Positions 25,213 through 33,706 of a DNA stretch of 64,000 nucleotides are shown here, in pieces (position 1 is the first letter of the stretch; each line of letters opens with the position of its first letter). The position numbers and the translations under genes are program-made. The notes under the pieces are model-generated. The model saw nothing but the letters and a program-made list of their open reading frames with translations. It was not told where the DNA came from and searched no databases. This stretch comes from Methanosaeta sp. PtaU1.Bin112 (lineage in GTDB: Archaea > Halobacteriota > Methanosarcinia > Methanotrichales > Methanotrichaceae): positions 20,690 through 84,689 of the forward strand of contig MVRL01000087.1 of assembly GCA_002067705.1 (NCBI GenBank), in the 5' to 3' direction.

Positions 25213-25317
25213 CATCCTGCGGATGAAATGGGGTGAATGGGAAGACTGCCTATCTTCACCCAGAAGCGTGTAGGGCCGGTGCAGTCTCCCTTGCCACAGG
25301 TACTAATTGCACCGGCC
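25213..25317. terminator. Hairpin-rich region between convergent genes (likely bidirectional terminator)
   Basis: Three inverted repeats follow one another: catcc-tgc-ggatg (25213-25225), gggtgaa/ttcaccc (25231-25237 with 25255-25261) and the 10-bp perfect pair ggccggtgca/tgcaccggcc (25274-25283 with 25308-25317). They fill the gap between the surface-protein gene and mtd. Confidence 0.55.
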
Positions 25318-25353
25318 TTCTATAAAGCCTCAAGCCGCGCGGGGCGAAAGTGT

Positions 25354-26178
25354 TCAGATCTTCTCCGGCTTTTCCAGCAGTCCGGTCTTGCTCATGATCT
25401 CGCCGGTGCGGGCATGAGGACGACGGGAGACGCTGTCATTGGCCTTCTCCATTTCTCGGGATTCGTCTGCCAGGCGGCCAGCGGCCCGCATGACCTCGTG
25501 ACCTGCGGCAGCGGCAAGAGCTATCGCCTCAAGCTCCTTGAGGCGGAAGCAGGCTGCCGCATCGATGCTGGCCACGGTCTGTGCCATATAAAGGGCCCCC
25601 ACGGCCTTAGCTCGAGCGTATGGATTGCCAAAGCGCATCCGTTCAGCGCACTTCTCTGGTGTGGCCAGGATGGTCGGCAGCTTTGCCTCTCCTGCGGCAA
25701 TGCTGGCCATGGCAAGGTCCAACTCCTCTGATACTAGCCGAATGGCTCCGCAGGCGGCTAGAACCTTCAATGCGTCTGAGTTGAAGAGGGCCATCTCTGT
25801 CGGATCGAGGAACTCTCGTTTGGCACCGATAAGCGGGTCCATGGGCAGGATGATATAACCGAAGCCCTCAGCTGCCAAGGCATCGCGAGACTCTTTCTTG
25901 GAAGGGCCGTCGGAGATGACAATGGTGGGCACGCCTTTAAGCAGCTCGCGCGCGATCGTAGGGCCGGCGGTAGCAGCGTTGGGGCTGCTGATGACCACTA
26001 ATTGTGGCTGCCAGGCCAGCAATTCAGCTGCCGCCTCGCCCTCCTTTTTAGTCATCTTAGGGCCGAAACTGACGATCTTGAATTCTATGTCCGTTCTTTC
26101 CGCAATTTCATCCAGGGAGAGATCAACAGCCGTAGATGTGGCTATATTCCCAAGCTTAACAAAACCGATCTTGAACAT
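25354..26178 (-). CDS. mtd: F420-dependent methylenetetrahydromethanopterin dehydrogenase
   Basis: A 274-residue Mtd from the ATG at 26178; an upstream extension passes through a TATA-like element and is rejected. It starts MFKIGFVKLGNIATSTAVDL, followed by FGPKMTKKEGEAAAEL near residue 37 and VVISSPNAATAGPTIARELL near residue 60, all family signatures. The enzyme interconverts methylene- and methenyl-tetrahydromethanopterin (or sarcinapterin) with F420 in the C1 pathway, in the cytoplasm. It depends on F420, whose synthesis genes cofD and cofG are in this window. Confidence 0.95.
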   Translation of the reverse strand: MFKIGFVKLGNIATSTAVDLSLDEIAERTDIEFKIVSFGPKMTKKEGEAAAELLAWQPQLVVISSPNAATAGPTIARELLKGVPTIVISDGPSKKESRDALAAEGFGYIILPMDPLIGAKREFLDPTEMALFNSDALKVLAACGAIRLVSEELDLAMASIAAGEAKLPTILATPEKCAERMRFGNPYARAKAVGALYMAQTVASIDAAACFRLKELEAIALAAAAGHEVMRAAGRLADESREMEKANDSVSRRPHARTGEIMSKTGLLEKPEKI

Positions 26179-26199
26179 GCCGGCGGTAAAGGCCGAGAA

Positions 26200-26209
26200 A
26201 AGATAAAAG
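26200..26209 (-). promoter_or_regulatory. TATA box of mtd
   Basis: The minus strand reads cttttatctt about 26 bases upstream of the mtd ATG; this argues against the longer N-terminal frame. Confidence 0.5.
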
Positions 26210-26244
26210 GGTTTTGTTGCAGGATATAAGAAGGAGGGAGGCAA

Positions 26245-26490
26245 AAGTCAATTGGGTGTAGGAGGGAGAAAATAGGCCATCGACCTTTGCCAATCTAATA
26301 TACGTCAATTGTCGAATAAATAGTTTTCGGTACCTTCTGGAAAAATTCTCCAGTCCATGCCAAAACAAAAAAATGAGATAAACCAGCAAGGCGGATTTTA
26401 GCGCTGCATGATGACGTCGCTTCGTGCCCACAATGCTATTCGATCGCATGAAGCGGCAGACTAATAGCTTGGGCAGCAGAGCCTGCAGGT
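26245..26490. other. Intergenic region without recognised gene
   Basis: A minus-strand frame overlaps it, but the translation (many Arg/Ser, no family) and its run into the mtd promoter argue against a gene. Nothing else was seen. Confidence 0.4.
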
Positions 26491-26898
26491 CTATGCGATT
26501 ATCTTGGTCTTGGCGATGTACTTGATCAGGTCAGATCCCAAGCGGGCCTTTCTCTGAATTTGATCAGCTACTTCATCTGCCGTGGCTCCATTGGCTGCCA
26601 GGGAACGAATTTCTGCGAGGGTGGAATCATCCACGGTGAAGTACTCATCCAGATCTTTTCTGTGGCCCCATACGTCACCTTCTAACATATCGATTCCCTG
26701 CATCTCCAGGAATACCTGGATGGCATTTGACATGGTCTTGCGGTAGGAGGGAGGTACCTGAATCATTCTCAGTCTGGGACATCTCTGCATCAGATTAAGG
26801 AAATCGACATTGCTGGCCCGAAAAGCCAGATGAACAGCTTTCTCATTAGGATTCAAACCGGGGATCTCATTTCTGGAACTGATAACTCTGATTCTCAT
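26491..26898 (-). CDS. DUF1699 family protein
   Basis: A 135-residue protein that matches the DUF1699 pattern: NPNEKAVHLAFRASNVDF near residue 17, CPRLRMIQVPPSYRKTMS near residue 40 and DMLEGDVWGHRKDLDEYFTV near residue 71. This family is conserved in Methanosarcinia and relatives and has no known function. The C-terminal 50 residues look like a helical, possibly DNA-binding, module (ATADEVADQIQRKARLGSDL). A GGTGTG site lies upstream of the ATG. It is monocistronic between mtd and the UbiA gene. Confidence 0.8.
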   Translation of the reverse strand: MRIRVISSRNEIPGLNPNEKAVHLAFRASNVDFLNLMQRCPRLRMIQVPPSYRKTMSNAIQVFLEMQGIDMLEGDVWGHRKDLDEYFTVDDSTLAEIRSLAANGATADEVADQIQRKARLGSDLIKYIAKTKIIA

Positions 26899-27092
26899 TT
26901 AATCACACCAGATCATAGAGTGCATTCATAATATTAATAGACACTTTCGCTGTACACATCATAATAAAACGATTGCAGCCGATGCTATCTGCTGCAGAAA
27001 ATTTGATTTAATTCCGGAGATGAAGCCGAGTGCAAGGCGGCGAAATAGGATGCATTGGGCTTCCTGCTCTTGCCAGGTGCGAAAATGGCTGT

Positions 27093-28037
27093 CTATATGC
27101 CAATTCCCTGCCCTGCGCCCAGAGACAGGCCTGATTGCAGCAGGACATCGGCAATAATGGCAGCAAAAAGAACGGCGCGATAGTTGGCAGACTGGTAGAA
27201 GAGCTCTTCACCCCTCTTCGCGGTAGGGTTGCGCACGAAGTCCAGATTTTGCAGAAGCAGCCAGCCGCCTGCGATGGCGGCTGCCGCCAGGTAGAGCCAT
27301 CCTAGATTGGCAGAAAGACCTAAGGCCAGGGAGAGAATCACCCCGATTGCCCAGAAGATCGCTACAATCTTGGCGGTGGCAGCAATGCCGTAGGTGGCAG
27401 GTGTGGTGGGAATGCCTTTCTCTTTATCTCCAGCCACATCTCGTGAGGCGTCGCAGTTGGTAAAGCCCCAATCGGTGATGATGATCATGGCCGTCAGGAT
27501 CAGGGCAGATGGATGAAGGCCGGAGCCGGCTTTAAGCAGTCCGGCCGGCTCCAGCGCCAGCCAGACACCCAGGGGCACCAGGCCGAAGGACAGTCCCACA
27601 AAGATCCAGGAGAAAGGCGTATTTCTCTTCGCCCAGGCAGAATAGATGGTGATGAGCAGTGTAGCGAGAAGGAGTATTACAAAGCTCTCCGGATTCAGAT
27701 ACAGGGCAGTAGCCGCAGCCATGAGAAAGAGAAATAAAGACCAGAGTTGTGCATCGCGCTTGCTGAGCATGGCCGCAGGCAGAGGCCGGTCAGGCATGGC
27801 GACGCTGTCAACGTCTATGTCGCAGCAATCGTTGTAGACATAGGAGCTGGTGATGGCGCAGTAGGCCCCAATGGTGGCGATGATGAACGGCAACAGAGGC
27901 GGTAGAGTTCCCCCTACGGCGTAGACCGCAAGGAGCGCAGATGCGGCGGGCATTGCCAGATCCATAGGCGCAAGCGGAGGCCGCAGCAGTTCGATATGGG
28001 CCTTGAATCGGTTCATTTTCGACGGCTTCCTGGGCAC
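27093..28037 (-). CDS. UbiA-family prenyltransferase (possible digeranylgeranylglyceryl phosphate synthase)
   Basis: A 314-residue integral membrane protein. The first Asp motif NDCCDIDVD sits near residue 69 followed by PDRPLPAAMLSKRDA, and the second, DASRDVAGDKEKG, lies near residue 196, both typical of UbiA enzymes that bind a polyprenyl diphosphate with Mg2+. The NDxxDxxxD...PDRPLP pattern resembles archaeal digeranylgeranylglyceryl phosphate synthase, but methanophenazine-type ring prenyltransferases are close relatives, so the substrate is open. Start is GTG at 28037, directly after the TGA of the isomerase gene, or the ATG at 28016. The two genes form an operon. Confidence 0.85.
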   Translation of the reverse strand: MPRKPSKMNRFKAHIELLRPPLAPMDLAMPAASALLAVYAVGGTLPPLLPFIIATIGAYCAITSSYVYNDCCDIDVDSVAMPDRPLPAAMLSKRDAQLWSLFLFLMAAATALYLNPESFVILLLATLLITIYSAWAKRNTPFSWIFVGLSFGLVPLGVWLALEPAGLLKAGSGLHPSALILTAMIIITDWGFTNCDASRDVAGDKEKGIPTTPATYGIAATAKIVAIFWAIGVILSLALGLSANLGWLYLAAAAIAGGWLLLQNLDFVRNPTAKRGEELFYQSANYRAVLFAAIIADVLLQSGLSLGAGQGIGI

Positions 28038-28754
28038 TCAAACCATTCTCTCAAAGAGCTCAAGATTCTCCTCTGGCTTTGTCAAGAAATCCAGAAGACC
28101 AGGCTCTCTGAGCAGCGGATACATCTCTCTATTCAGGCTCAGGCCAAGTCTGCGAAGGCTGCTATTATCAGGTGCCTGCACTCTGCGCAGCTCTGCCGCT
28201 TCCGGGCATCGCTCGTTTTTGATCCAGCCGTCTTTTGTTAAGTAGTAAGCTCCTCCTTTCTTCTCTTTGTATGGCTCATAAAGCGATAAGAAGTTCCTGG
28301 CCACAAAGTTGGCCATCTTCAGAGTCTTATTGGAGCGATTGATAGTGACATGGCCATAACCGGGCGGCACGAGCACCTTGTCTCCAGCTGAGGCATAGAC
28401 CGCGACCACATCGCTTAGATCCTGGTTTTGCAGAAGATAGAGGGCCTCTCCCTCCAGGACCTCGTATAGCTCAGGATAGGTGACGCTGCCGGCTGCATTG
28501 GGATGGTAATGGCCTGCTGTTTTGATGTATTCGCATCCGAGCATATTTGGCGGAATAATGGTGATATCGTAGCGAAGATTGTTTTGCAGGAGCTTCTCTT
28601 TATCCGCCCGGCTCAGAGAGAGATCGCGAAACATGTAATAGAGTTCAAAGTCACTGGCTCCGGCTAGCCATTCCTGATCCAGGATCACTTCCTTCATGTC
28701 GTACAGCCGACGAACATCGCCCGCCAGCATTTTTCCGCTAAACTCCAGCTGCAT
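28038..28754 (-). CDS. Glucose-6-phosphate isomerase, archaeal cupin type
   Basis: A 238-residue cupin-type phosphoglucose isomerase, unrelated to the bacterial and eukaryotic enzyme. The metal-binding motif GHYHPN...YPELYEVLEGEALYLLQ lies around residues 81-105, and the second cupin motif VPPGYGHVTIN near residue 132. It interconverts glucose 6-phosphate and fructose 6-phosphate in gluconeogenesis toward glycogen, which fits an acetate-using methanogen and the GH57 enzyme at the window start. The residue block beyond 190 is an extended C-terminus. A TATA element at 28792-28803 precedes it. Confidence 0.92.
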   Translation of the reverse strand: MQLEFSGKMLAGDVRRLYDMKEVILDQEWLAGASDFELYYMFRDLSLSRADKEKLLQNNLRYDITIIPPNMLGCEYIKTAGHYHPNAAGSVTYPELYEVLEGEALYLLQNQDLSDVVAVYASAGDKVLVPPGYGHVTINRSNKTLKMANFVARNFLSLYEPYKEKKGGAYYLTKDGWIKNERCPEAAELRRVQAPDNSSLRRLGLSLNREMYPLLREPGLLDFLTKPEENLELFERMV

Positions 28755-28791
28755 TTTTTTATGCCACCAGTTGATGTTCTCTCTCTTTTCA

Positions 28792-28803
28792 AAGATAAAT
28801 TAT
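28792..28803 (-). promoter_or_regulatory. TATA box of the isomerase-UbiA operon
   Basis: The minus strand reads aataatttatct about 43 bases upstream of the ATG; a GGTGG ribosome-binding site lies between them. Confidence 0.5.
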
Positions 28804-28907
28804 TTTGCTTGCTAAAAAGGCCACCCGCAAGGCTATATACGAATGATTGCTATAGCTACATCGTTTTATCGGCCTGCTGCCAGGGCGGATTTTGCGGTCC
28901 GCCAGCT

Positions 28908-29357
28908 CTAGCAAGCTTCAGGACTGGTGATGGTGAAGTACTCGGTGAGAACCTTTCTGTAATCCACAATCACGTCTACCTTCCAGGTTCCAGGCAGACG
29001 GGCTACATCGGTTCCCTTGATCTTCAGGCAGCTCCAGACCGGTGCGGCCCACATCCCCGTGAATCCGTCGATAGGCGGTATGGTGCTGAAAGACCGGGCA
29101 TATGTTCTGCCCTCTGGCCAGTACCATCTCCACTCCACGCTGTGCACCTTTGCATCTCGCCAGATCAGCAGCCAGGAGGCGACCTGCTCGTCATCGGTGG
29201 TGAATGTATATGTCCGGTAAAGCGGCATGCCGTTCGAGCTGATCTCTTTGGCGATGGTGTGTTCGGAAAGCGGAAAGAACATGGGATGGGATGCCTGGCC
29301 TGCTCCGCCCAGGATCAATAGCGCCAGAACAACTGAAGCTAGAACTCTCTTTCTCAT
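28908..29357 (-). CDS. Secreted hypothetical protein
   Basis: A 149-residue protein with a clear signal peptide (MRKRVLASVVLALLILGGAG, cleavage after QA-S near residue 23). The mature part is about 125 residues, rich in aromatic residues (VEWRWYWPEGRTYARSF) with a predicted all-beta pattern and an ending WKVDVIVDYRKVLTEYFTI. No family is recognised. A GGTGAG ribosome-binding site precedes the ATG and a TATA-like ataaaattat lies at 29406-29415. It is one of several single secreted proteins in this window. Confidence 0.7.
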   Translation of the reverse strand: MRKRVLASVVLALLILGGAGQASHPMFFPLSEHTIAKEISSNGMPLYRTYTFTTDDEQVASWLLIWRDAKVHSVEWRWYWPEGRTYARSFSTIPPIDGFTGMWAAPVWSCLKIKGTDVARLPGTWKVDVIVDYRKVLTEYFTITSPEAC

Positions 29358-29484
29358 TGCTACTCACCTATAACTCTGTAAGTTTATTGTAACCCTAATA
29401 GTATAATAATTTTATGCGCCATAGAACGATGATGATTGATTCCTTCCTAAAGCCCCCTCATGAAGGCTTTTTGGCAGAGAACGT

Positions 29485-30084
29485 CTAAATCAATAGCGGT
29501 CGTATGCAACGCCTTCGGGCAATCTCCCCCGGAAGATCTATCGCTGCTGCTGTGGCATCAATTACATTTCCGTCGCTGGTGGCAATTATGCAGCCGCATG
29601 CCTTGATAAGTTGGTCTACATTCCGGGCGCACCGGGCCTCTCCCGGCAGGCACCGCGCTGCCATCATTCTCCTCACCTCTCCAGCCAGCTCTCCGCTCCG
29701 GCTTATTTGCTGATCCAGCAGGACTTGCACATGTAAAGGACGGGCAGAAGCCAGCAGATCAAGGATCTCAGAGAATGCGATAGCAGCAACATGCAAATCT
29801 CCGCTCCTCCGGAAAAATGCTCTCGTATCGCGCAAAAAACCGTCGTCGCAGAAGTACACCGGATGCCCTGCCAGCAGACTGTGTGCCGTGATGGCAGTGT
29901 TGTACCCGTCCACAAACACGACCTTGCCAAGCAGAGAATGCAGTCGAGTGGCTTTGGCCATTCTGGCGAGCGCTGTGTCAGCAGAAACGATTACCCTCCG
30001 CAGGATGAACCTTTTCACCTCCGGCAGACGGTGGTGGTCCGAGACGAAGCGGACCGCCGAGTCGCTGGGATAGCCGCGGTCCAC
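29485..30084 (-). CDS. DUF434 / DUF5616 domain protein
   Basis: A 199-residue frame with the start placed at GTG 30084. The family pattern (ARDVRFLVDRGYPSDSAVRF, then FVSDHHRL) continues about 12 residues upstream in the same frame without an ATG, GTG or TTG, so the true start may use a rare codon or overlap the fumarase beta gene. A nuclease-like core follows (GKVVFVDGYNTAITAHSLLAG near residue 53, and FCDDGFLRDTRAFF). The C-terminal half carries DUF5616-type blocks. The family is archaeal with unknown function. It is last in the DUF166-fumarase-DUF434 operon. Confidence 0.75.
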   Translation of the reverse strand: MDRGYPSDSAVRFVSDHHRLPEVKRFILRRVIVSADTALARMAKATRLHSLLGKVVFVDGYNTAITAHSLLAGHPVYFCDDGFLRDTRAFFRRSGDLHVAAIAFSEILDLLASARPLHVQVLLDQQISRSGELAGEVRRMMAARCLPGEARCARNVDQLIKACGCIIATSDGNVIDATAAAIDLPGEIARRRCIRPLLI

Positions 30085-30119
30085 CAGGAACCGGACATCA
30101 CGGGCGGCCTGCCTGAGGA

Positions 30120-30647
30120 TTAAATCCGCATCTGGGCAGACCTTCTCACCTCCTGATAGAGATCCTTTCCTTGGGAATCTATGGCCACAATCATGGGACC
30201 GAATTCTTTTGCCTCAAAGACCCAAAGGGATTCGGCCATGCCCAGCTCCGGCAGATGCACGGCTCTCGCGCTAAGCTGCCTTGCCGCAGCCGCTCCGCAT
30301 CCTCCCGGATAGGCGAGATAGACTGCTCTATTCCGGAAGGGCTCGCCAGGAAGGCCACCCTTGCCGATGATGGCTCGCACCCCCTGCTCCAGTATCTGTT
30401 CAGTGTAACGGGCCATGCGTCCGCTGGTTGTCGGTCCGGCGGACAGGACCCGGCTGTCCTGGATGATTGGGCCGCAATGGTAAAGGGCTGCTCCTTCTAG
30501 AGATATAGGGCTTCCAGCGCGGTGAATTAAGGCATGAGCTTTGTCACGAGCGGTAAAGAGCAGACCGCTCAAAAAAACCACATCTCCAGCCACGAGCTTT
30601 TCCACATCCTTGCCAGAGAGGGGGGTCTGCAGATAATAGGTGGTCAT
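30120..30647 (-). CDS. Fumarate hydratase class I, beta subunit
   Basis: A 175-residue protein from the ATG at 30647, which overlaps the alpha-subunit TGA in an ATGA arrangement. It corresponds to the C-terminal domain of single-chain class I fumarases: LQTPLSGKDVEKLVAGDVVF at the start, HCGPII near residue 57, and GPTTSGRMARY, a substrate-binding block, near residue 70. It acts with the alpha subunit to hydrate fumarate to malate in the partial citrate cycle used for biosynthesis. The 3' end lies about 35 bases from the DUF434 GTG start. Confidence 0.93.
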   Translation of the reverse strand: MTTYYLQTPLSGKDVEKLVAGDVVFLSGLLFTARDKAHALIHRAGSPISLEGAALYHCGPIIQDSRVLSAGPTTSGRMARYTEQILEQGVRAIIGKGGLPGEPFRNRAVYLAYPGGCGAAAARQLSARAVHLPELGMAESLWVFEAKEFGPMIVAIDSQGKDLYQEVRRSAQMRI

Positions 30648-31459
30648 TGCACCACCTCCGTTGCGCTGCGGTTTGCCCAGCATTGAAAGTTTATGGCTAC
30701 CGGCAGGGAAGCAGTGTGGCATAAGGCCGTCTCAATCTTTACGCCAAGGGCGGTGATGTCTCCACCCAAGCCCATGGGACCGATGCCAAGGGAATTGATC
30801 CTCTCTAACAGTCTCATCTCCTCCTGGGAGCTGCCGGGCATATTAAGCAGAGCCCGCTTGGCCAGGCGTGCTGCCAGATCGAAGCTGCCGCCCAGGCCGA
30901 TGCCCAGGAAGAGAGGAGGACAGGCGTTAGCCGCCCTTTCGGCCACTGTCTTCACAATGAAATCAAATGGGTCGTCCGCCGGGTTTAGCATTCCCACCAG
31001 GCTCATGTTCTCAGAGCCCGCTCCCTTGGGAAAGGCGGTGATGGAAAGACCGCAGCCATCCACATAATCCAGGATGACATCCGGCATGCCTGGGCCGGTG
31101 TTGTCTCCGCTGTTCTTTCGGGTGAGTGGATGGACAGCATTGGGGCGCAGAGGGATCTTTTCGGTGGCGATTCTCACTCCTTCCGCTATCGCCTCGTAGA
31201 GACTAAAGTCCAGACAGAGGTCGCGGCTCATCTTGACATGGAAGATGGCAAGGCCGGTGTCCTGGCAGAGGGGCAGACTGCTCTGTCCGGCGATCTTTAC
31301 GTTCTCCAGCATGAACTGCAGATGCTGTCTGGCAAGCGCATTGCTCTCTCTTTTCGCAGCCTGCCGGATTGCCTCTAAGACCCAATCAGGCAGAGATGTC
31401 TCTGCTCTCTCCAGGGCACGGACCGTGGCCTGCACCACCTGATCCTTCATATCGCTCAT
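30644..31459 (-). CDS. Fumarate hydratase class I, alpha subunit
   Basis: A 271-residue Fe-S subunit. The three cluster cysteines are in SLPLCQDTGLAIFHVK near residue 65, DGCGLS near residue 136, and NACPPLFLGIGLGGS near residue 178. The SGDNTGPGMPDVILDYVDG block (residues about 117-135) is characteristic. It forms the 4Fe-4S hydratase with the beta subunit. The start overlaps the DUF166 stop by four bases. The oxygen-sensitive cluster fits an obligate anaerobe. Confidence 0.94.
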   Translation of the reverse strand: MSDMKDQVVQATVRALERAETSLPDWVLEAIRQAAKRESNALARQHLQFMLENVKIAGQSSLPLCQDTGLAIFHVKMSRDLCLDFSLYEAIAEGVRIATEKIPLRPNAVHPLTRKNSGDNTGPGMPDVILDYVDGCGLSITAFPKGAGSENMSLVGMLNPADDPFDFIVKTVAERAANACPPLFLGIGLGGSFDLAARLAKRALLNMPGSSQEEMRLLERINSLGIGPMGLGGDITALGVKIETALCHTASLPVAINFQCWANRSATEVVQ

Positions 31460-32190
31460 GCCTTTCTCCCCTTCTTTCCCTGCTCGATTTTGATGGGTTG
31501 GGACTGGAGAGGCAGCTTGAGGTTGGTCAATTTGCCCAGAGCCCTTTCCATGGCGTCTTTATGCAGGTCTCCGGAGGTGTGAATGCCTCCTGGAGTTCCG
31601 CGCACTGCCCGACAGGGATACTGCTGGCAGAAGAGGCCGGTCATGGAGGCCGCTTCATCGACCGTCTTTCCAGTAACGCCGGCGGCTGCATGCCAGGTGG
31701 CCCCGCAGGGAGAGCCGCGCAGGACCTTTACCTTGCTTATCCGTCCGCCCTTAGTTTCAACTTCCAGCTCCGGTTTGCCCAGCTTCCTGGCAAACTCGTC
31801 GATGACGGGAACGCCACACTCTTCCAGGGTGCAGCAGATCTCATCCACCTCTATATGAATGCCAAACTCATCTGCGATCTTCTCCAGCTCACCAATAGAG
31901 CCGGCCCGGCCAATTCCGCCTGGGATTATGGCCGCTTTGACTCCTGCGGCGCCTGCAAGGCGCACGATCTCCGGAGTCAGGTCGGGATGAAATGTGTAGA
32001 GAATGAGCAGGTCCGTCTGGAAGATCCTGGGATCGAGGTTCAGCTCTTTGACAAACTCTTCCGGGTCCTCGATGAAGCCGGGCAGCACCTGGGGAACCTC
32101 TACTGAGACCACCCTAAAGTCGGTTTTGGTCTTTATGGTATCTATAAGGCGCTCGCCGTACTTTCCTCTCTTAACTACGCCTACCAGCAT
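31456..32190 (-). CDS. DUF166 family protein (COG1810)
   Basis: A 244-residue protein beginning MLVGVVKRGKYGERLIDTIK with the DUF166 blocks LPGFIEDPEEFVKELNL near residue 36, LLILYTFHPDLTPEIVRLA near residue 62 and GSPCGATWHAAAGVTG near residue 158. Several cysteines (ICCTLEEC, SPCGAT, FCQQYPC) suggest a metal or Fe-S site. The family was once described as related to thymidylate synthase, but its role is unknown. It is first in a four-gene operon with a two-subunit fumarase and DUF434. Divergent from the CbiA/CfbB gene. Confidence 0.85.
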   Translation of the reverse strand: MLVGVVKRGKYGERLIDTIKTKTDFRVVSVEVPQVLPGFIEDPEEFVKELNLDPRIFQTDLLILYTFHPDLTPEIVRLAGAAGVKAAIIPGGIGRAGSIGELEKIADEFGIHIEVDEICCTLEECGVPVIDEFARKLGKPELEVETKGGRISKVKVLRGSPCGATWHAAAGVTGKTVDEAASMTGLFCQQYPCRAVRGTPGGIHTSGDLHKDAMERALGKLTNLKLPLQSQPIKIEQGKKGRKA

Positions 32191-32316
32191 GAATCATGGA
32201 ATGAATGATGGTAGTTAATAGATATTTGCTGAGGAGCGCAGGCCTCTGGGATGAGTGGGCAACAACCATCGCCGGTCTCATCAAGCTGCTTCATTTTCAA
32301 ATCAATCCCGCATGTC

Positions 32317-32323
32317 TTTATAT
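32317..32323 (+). promoter_or_regulatory. TATA box of the CbiA/CfbB gene
   Basis: The run tttatat is centred 31 bases upstream of the ATG at 32351 and only 19 bases before the ATG at 32339, so 32351 is the more likely start of a leaderless mRNA. Confidence 0.55.
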
Positions 32324-32350
32324 CAAAGCAGTTGCATTATGCGCACTGCA

Positions 32351-33706
32351 ATGACCGAAATAGAGAGCTCTTGCGGTGGTGTCCGATGTATTCCTTCCCT
32401 TCTCATCGCAGGCACCCACAGCGGTGTGGGCAAGACTACAGTCACTATGGGCCTCATGGCAGCCCTCCGTGCTCGCGGCCTGAAGGTGCAGCCTTTCAAG
32501 GTAGGCCCTGACTTCATCGATCCCTCTCATCACAGTGCAATCTGCGGGCGAACATCGCGCAATCTCGATCCTTTCATGATGGGCGAAGAGGGGGTGCGTC
32601 GCTCCTTCTCCTCGGCTCTTGAGGGCGCTGATGTGGCTATTGTCGAGGGAGCAATGGGCATTTTCGACGGCATGGATGGAACAGAGATAGGCAGCTCCGC
32701 CCAGGTGGCCAAGATACTCGGACTTCCGGTTCTGCTGGTCATAAATGTGCACGGCATGTCGCGCAGTGCTGCCGCCCTTGAGAAGGGATTTGCAGAATAT
32801 GATCAAGATGTGCGCCTGGCAGGGACAATTCTCAATCAGGTGGGAAGCGAGCGGCACCTGGCTATGCTGAAGAGCTGCCTGCATAAGCCAATCTATGCTG
32901 CTCTGCCTCGTGAGAGAGAGATGGAGATGAAGAGCCGTCACCTGGGCCTGGTGATGGGCTTTGAGAAGGAGCATGACGTGACTGCTCTGGCTGCCTGGCT
33001 GGAAAAGCATGCTGCCATCGACGAGATCCTCTCGCTCAGTGCTCCTGCCTGTTCGGCAGGGACTGAGAAGCCCCTTGGGCAGAGATCGGTGCGCATAGGC
33101 ATTGCTAAGGATGAAGCATTCTGCTTTTATTACTACGACAATCTGCGCGAGCTGGAGAGGCAGGGCGCAGAACTGATCTATTTCAGCCCGTTAGATGATG
33201 ATCTGCCTGATGTGGACGGCTTGTATATCGGTGGCGGCTATCCGGAATTGCATGCAGATCGGCTGGAGTCGTCTCCTGCCAGAAGACAGATCAAGAGAGC
33301 ATCAGAGGATGGAATGCCCATTTATGGGGAATGCGGCGGTCTAATGTACCTGGGCCGCGCCATTGAGATGGAGACGGGCTCATTTCAGATGGTCGGTGCA
33401 CTGCCTGGTTATACTATTATGACCAAACGACTTGCGGCTCTGGGGTATGCTCAGGCAGAGGTTGTCGGAGAAAATCCCATAGCCGGGATGGGCAAGATCC
33501 TTCGCGGTCATGAGTTTCATTATTCGCGATTTAGCTGTGACCGGGATGCACACTTTGCTTTTCGGTTAGGCAGGGGCAAAGGAATTCAGGAGGGATGGGA
33601 CGGCCTGATGGAGCATAACACCGTGGGTGGATATCTTCATGCCCATTTTTTTTCCTTCTCCGTAGAACGTTTCATAGGGAGTTGCAGGAATTACCGGAAA
33701 AAATAG
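32351..33706 (+). CDS. Cobyrinate or Ni-sirohydrochlorin a,c-diamide synthase (CbiA/CfbB family)
   Basis: A 451-residue glutamine-dependent amidotransferase. Residues about 15-30 hold an ATP loop (LIAGTHSGVGKTTVTMGLM), followed by KVGPDFIDPSHH near residue 50. The C-terminal class I glutaminase domain has its nucleophile in YGECGGLMYLG and the YIGGGYPELHA block near residue 295. The family amidates the a and c side chains of cobyrinate (vitamin B12) or of Ni-sirohydrochlorin (coenzyme F430). Which of the two applies cannot be decided by eye. Either cofactor serves methanogenesis: cobamide for MtrA, F430 for methyl-CoM reductase. No cobalamin or cfb neighbours are present. Confidence 0.87.
   Translation: MTEIESSCGGVRCIPSLLIAGTHSGVGKTTVTMGLMAALRARGLKVQPFKVGPDFIDPSHHSAICGRTSRNLDPFMMGEEGVRRSFSSALEGADVAIVEGAMGIFDGMDGTEIGSSAQVAKILGLPVLLVINVHGMSRSAAALEKGFAEYDQDVRLAGTILNQVGSERHLAMLKSCLHKPIYAALPREREMEMKSRHLGLVMGFEKEHDVTALAAWLEKHAAIDEILSLSAPACSAGTEKPLGQRSVRIGIAKDEAFCFYYYDNLRELERQGAELIYFSPLDDDLPDVDGLYIGGGYPELHADRLESSPARRQIKRASEDGMPIYGECGGLMYLGRAIEMETGSFQMVGALPGYTIMTKRLAALGYAQAEVVGENPIAGMGKILRGHEFHYSRFSCDRDAHFAFRLGRGKGIQEGWDGLMEHNTVGGYLHAHFFSFSVERFIGSCRNYRKK

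Noticed and set aside
26156..26449. 97-codon minus-strand ORF
   Set aside because: It runs into the mtd promoter and start, its composition is unlike neighbouring proteins and no family fits.
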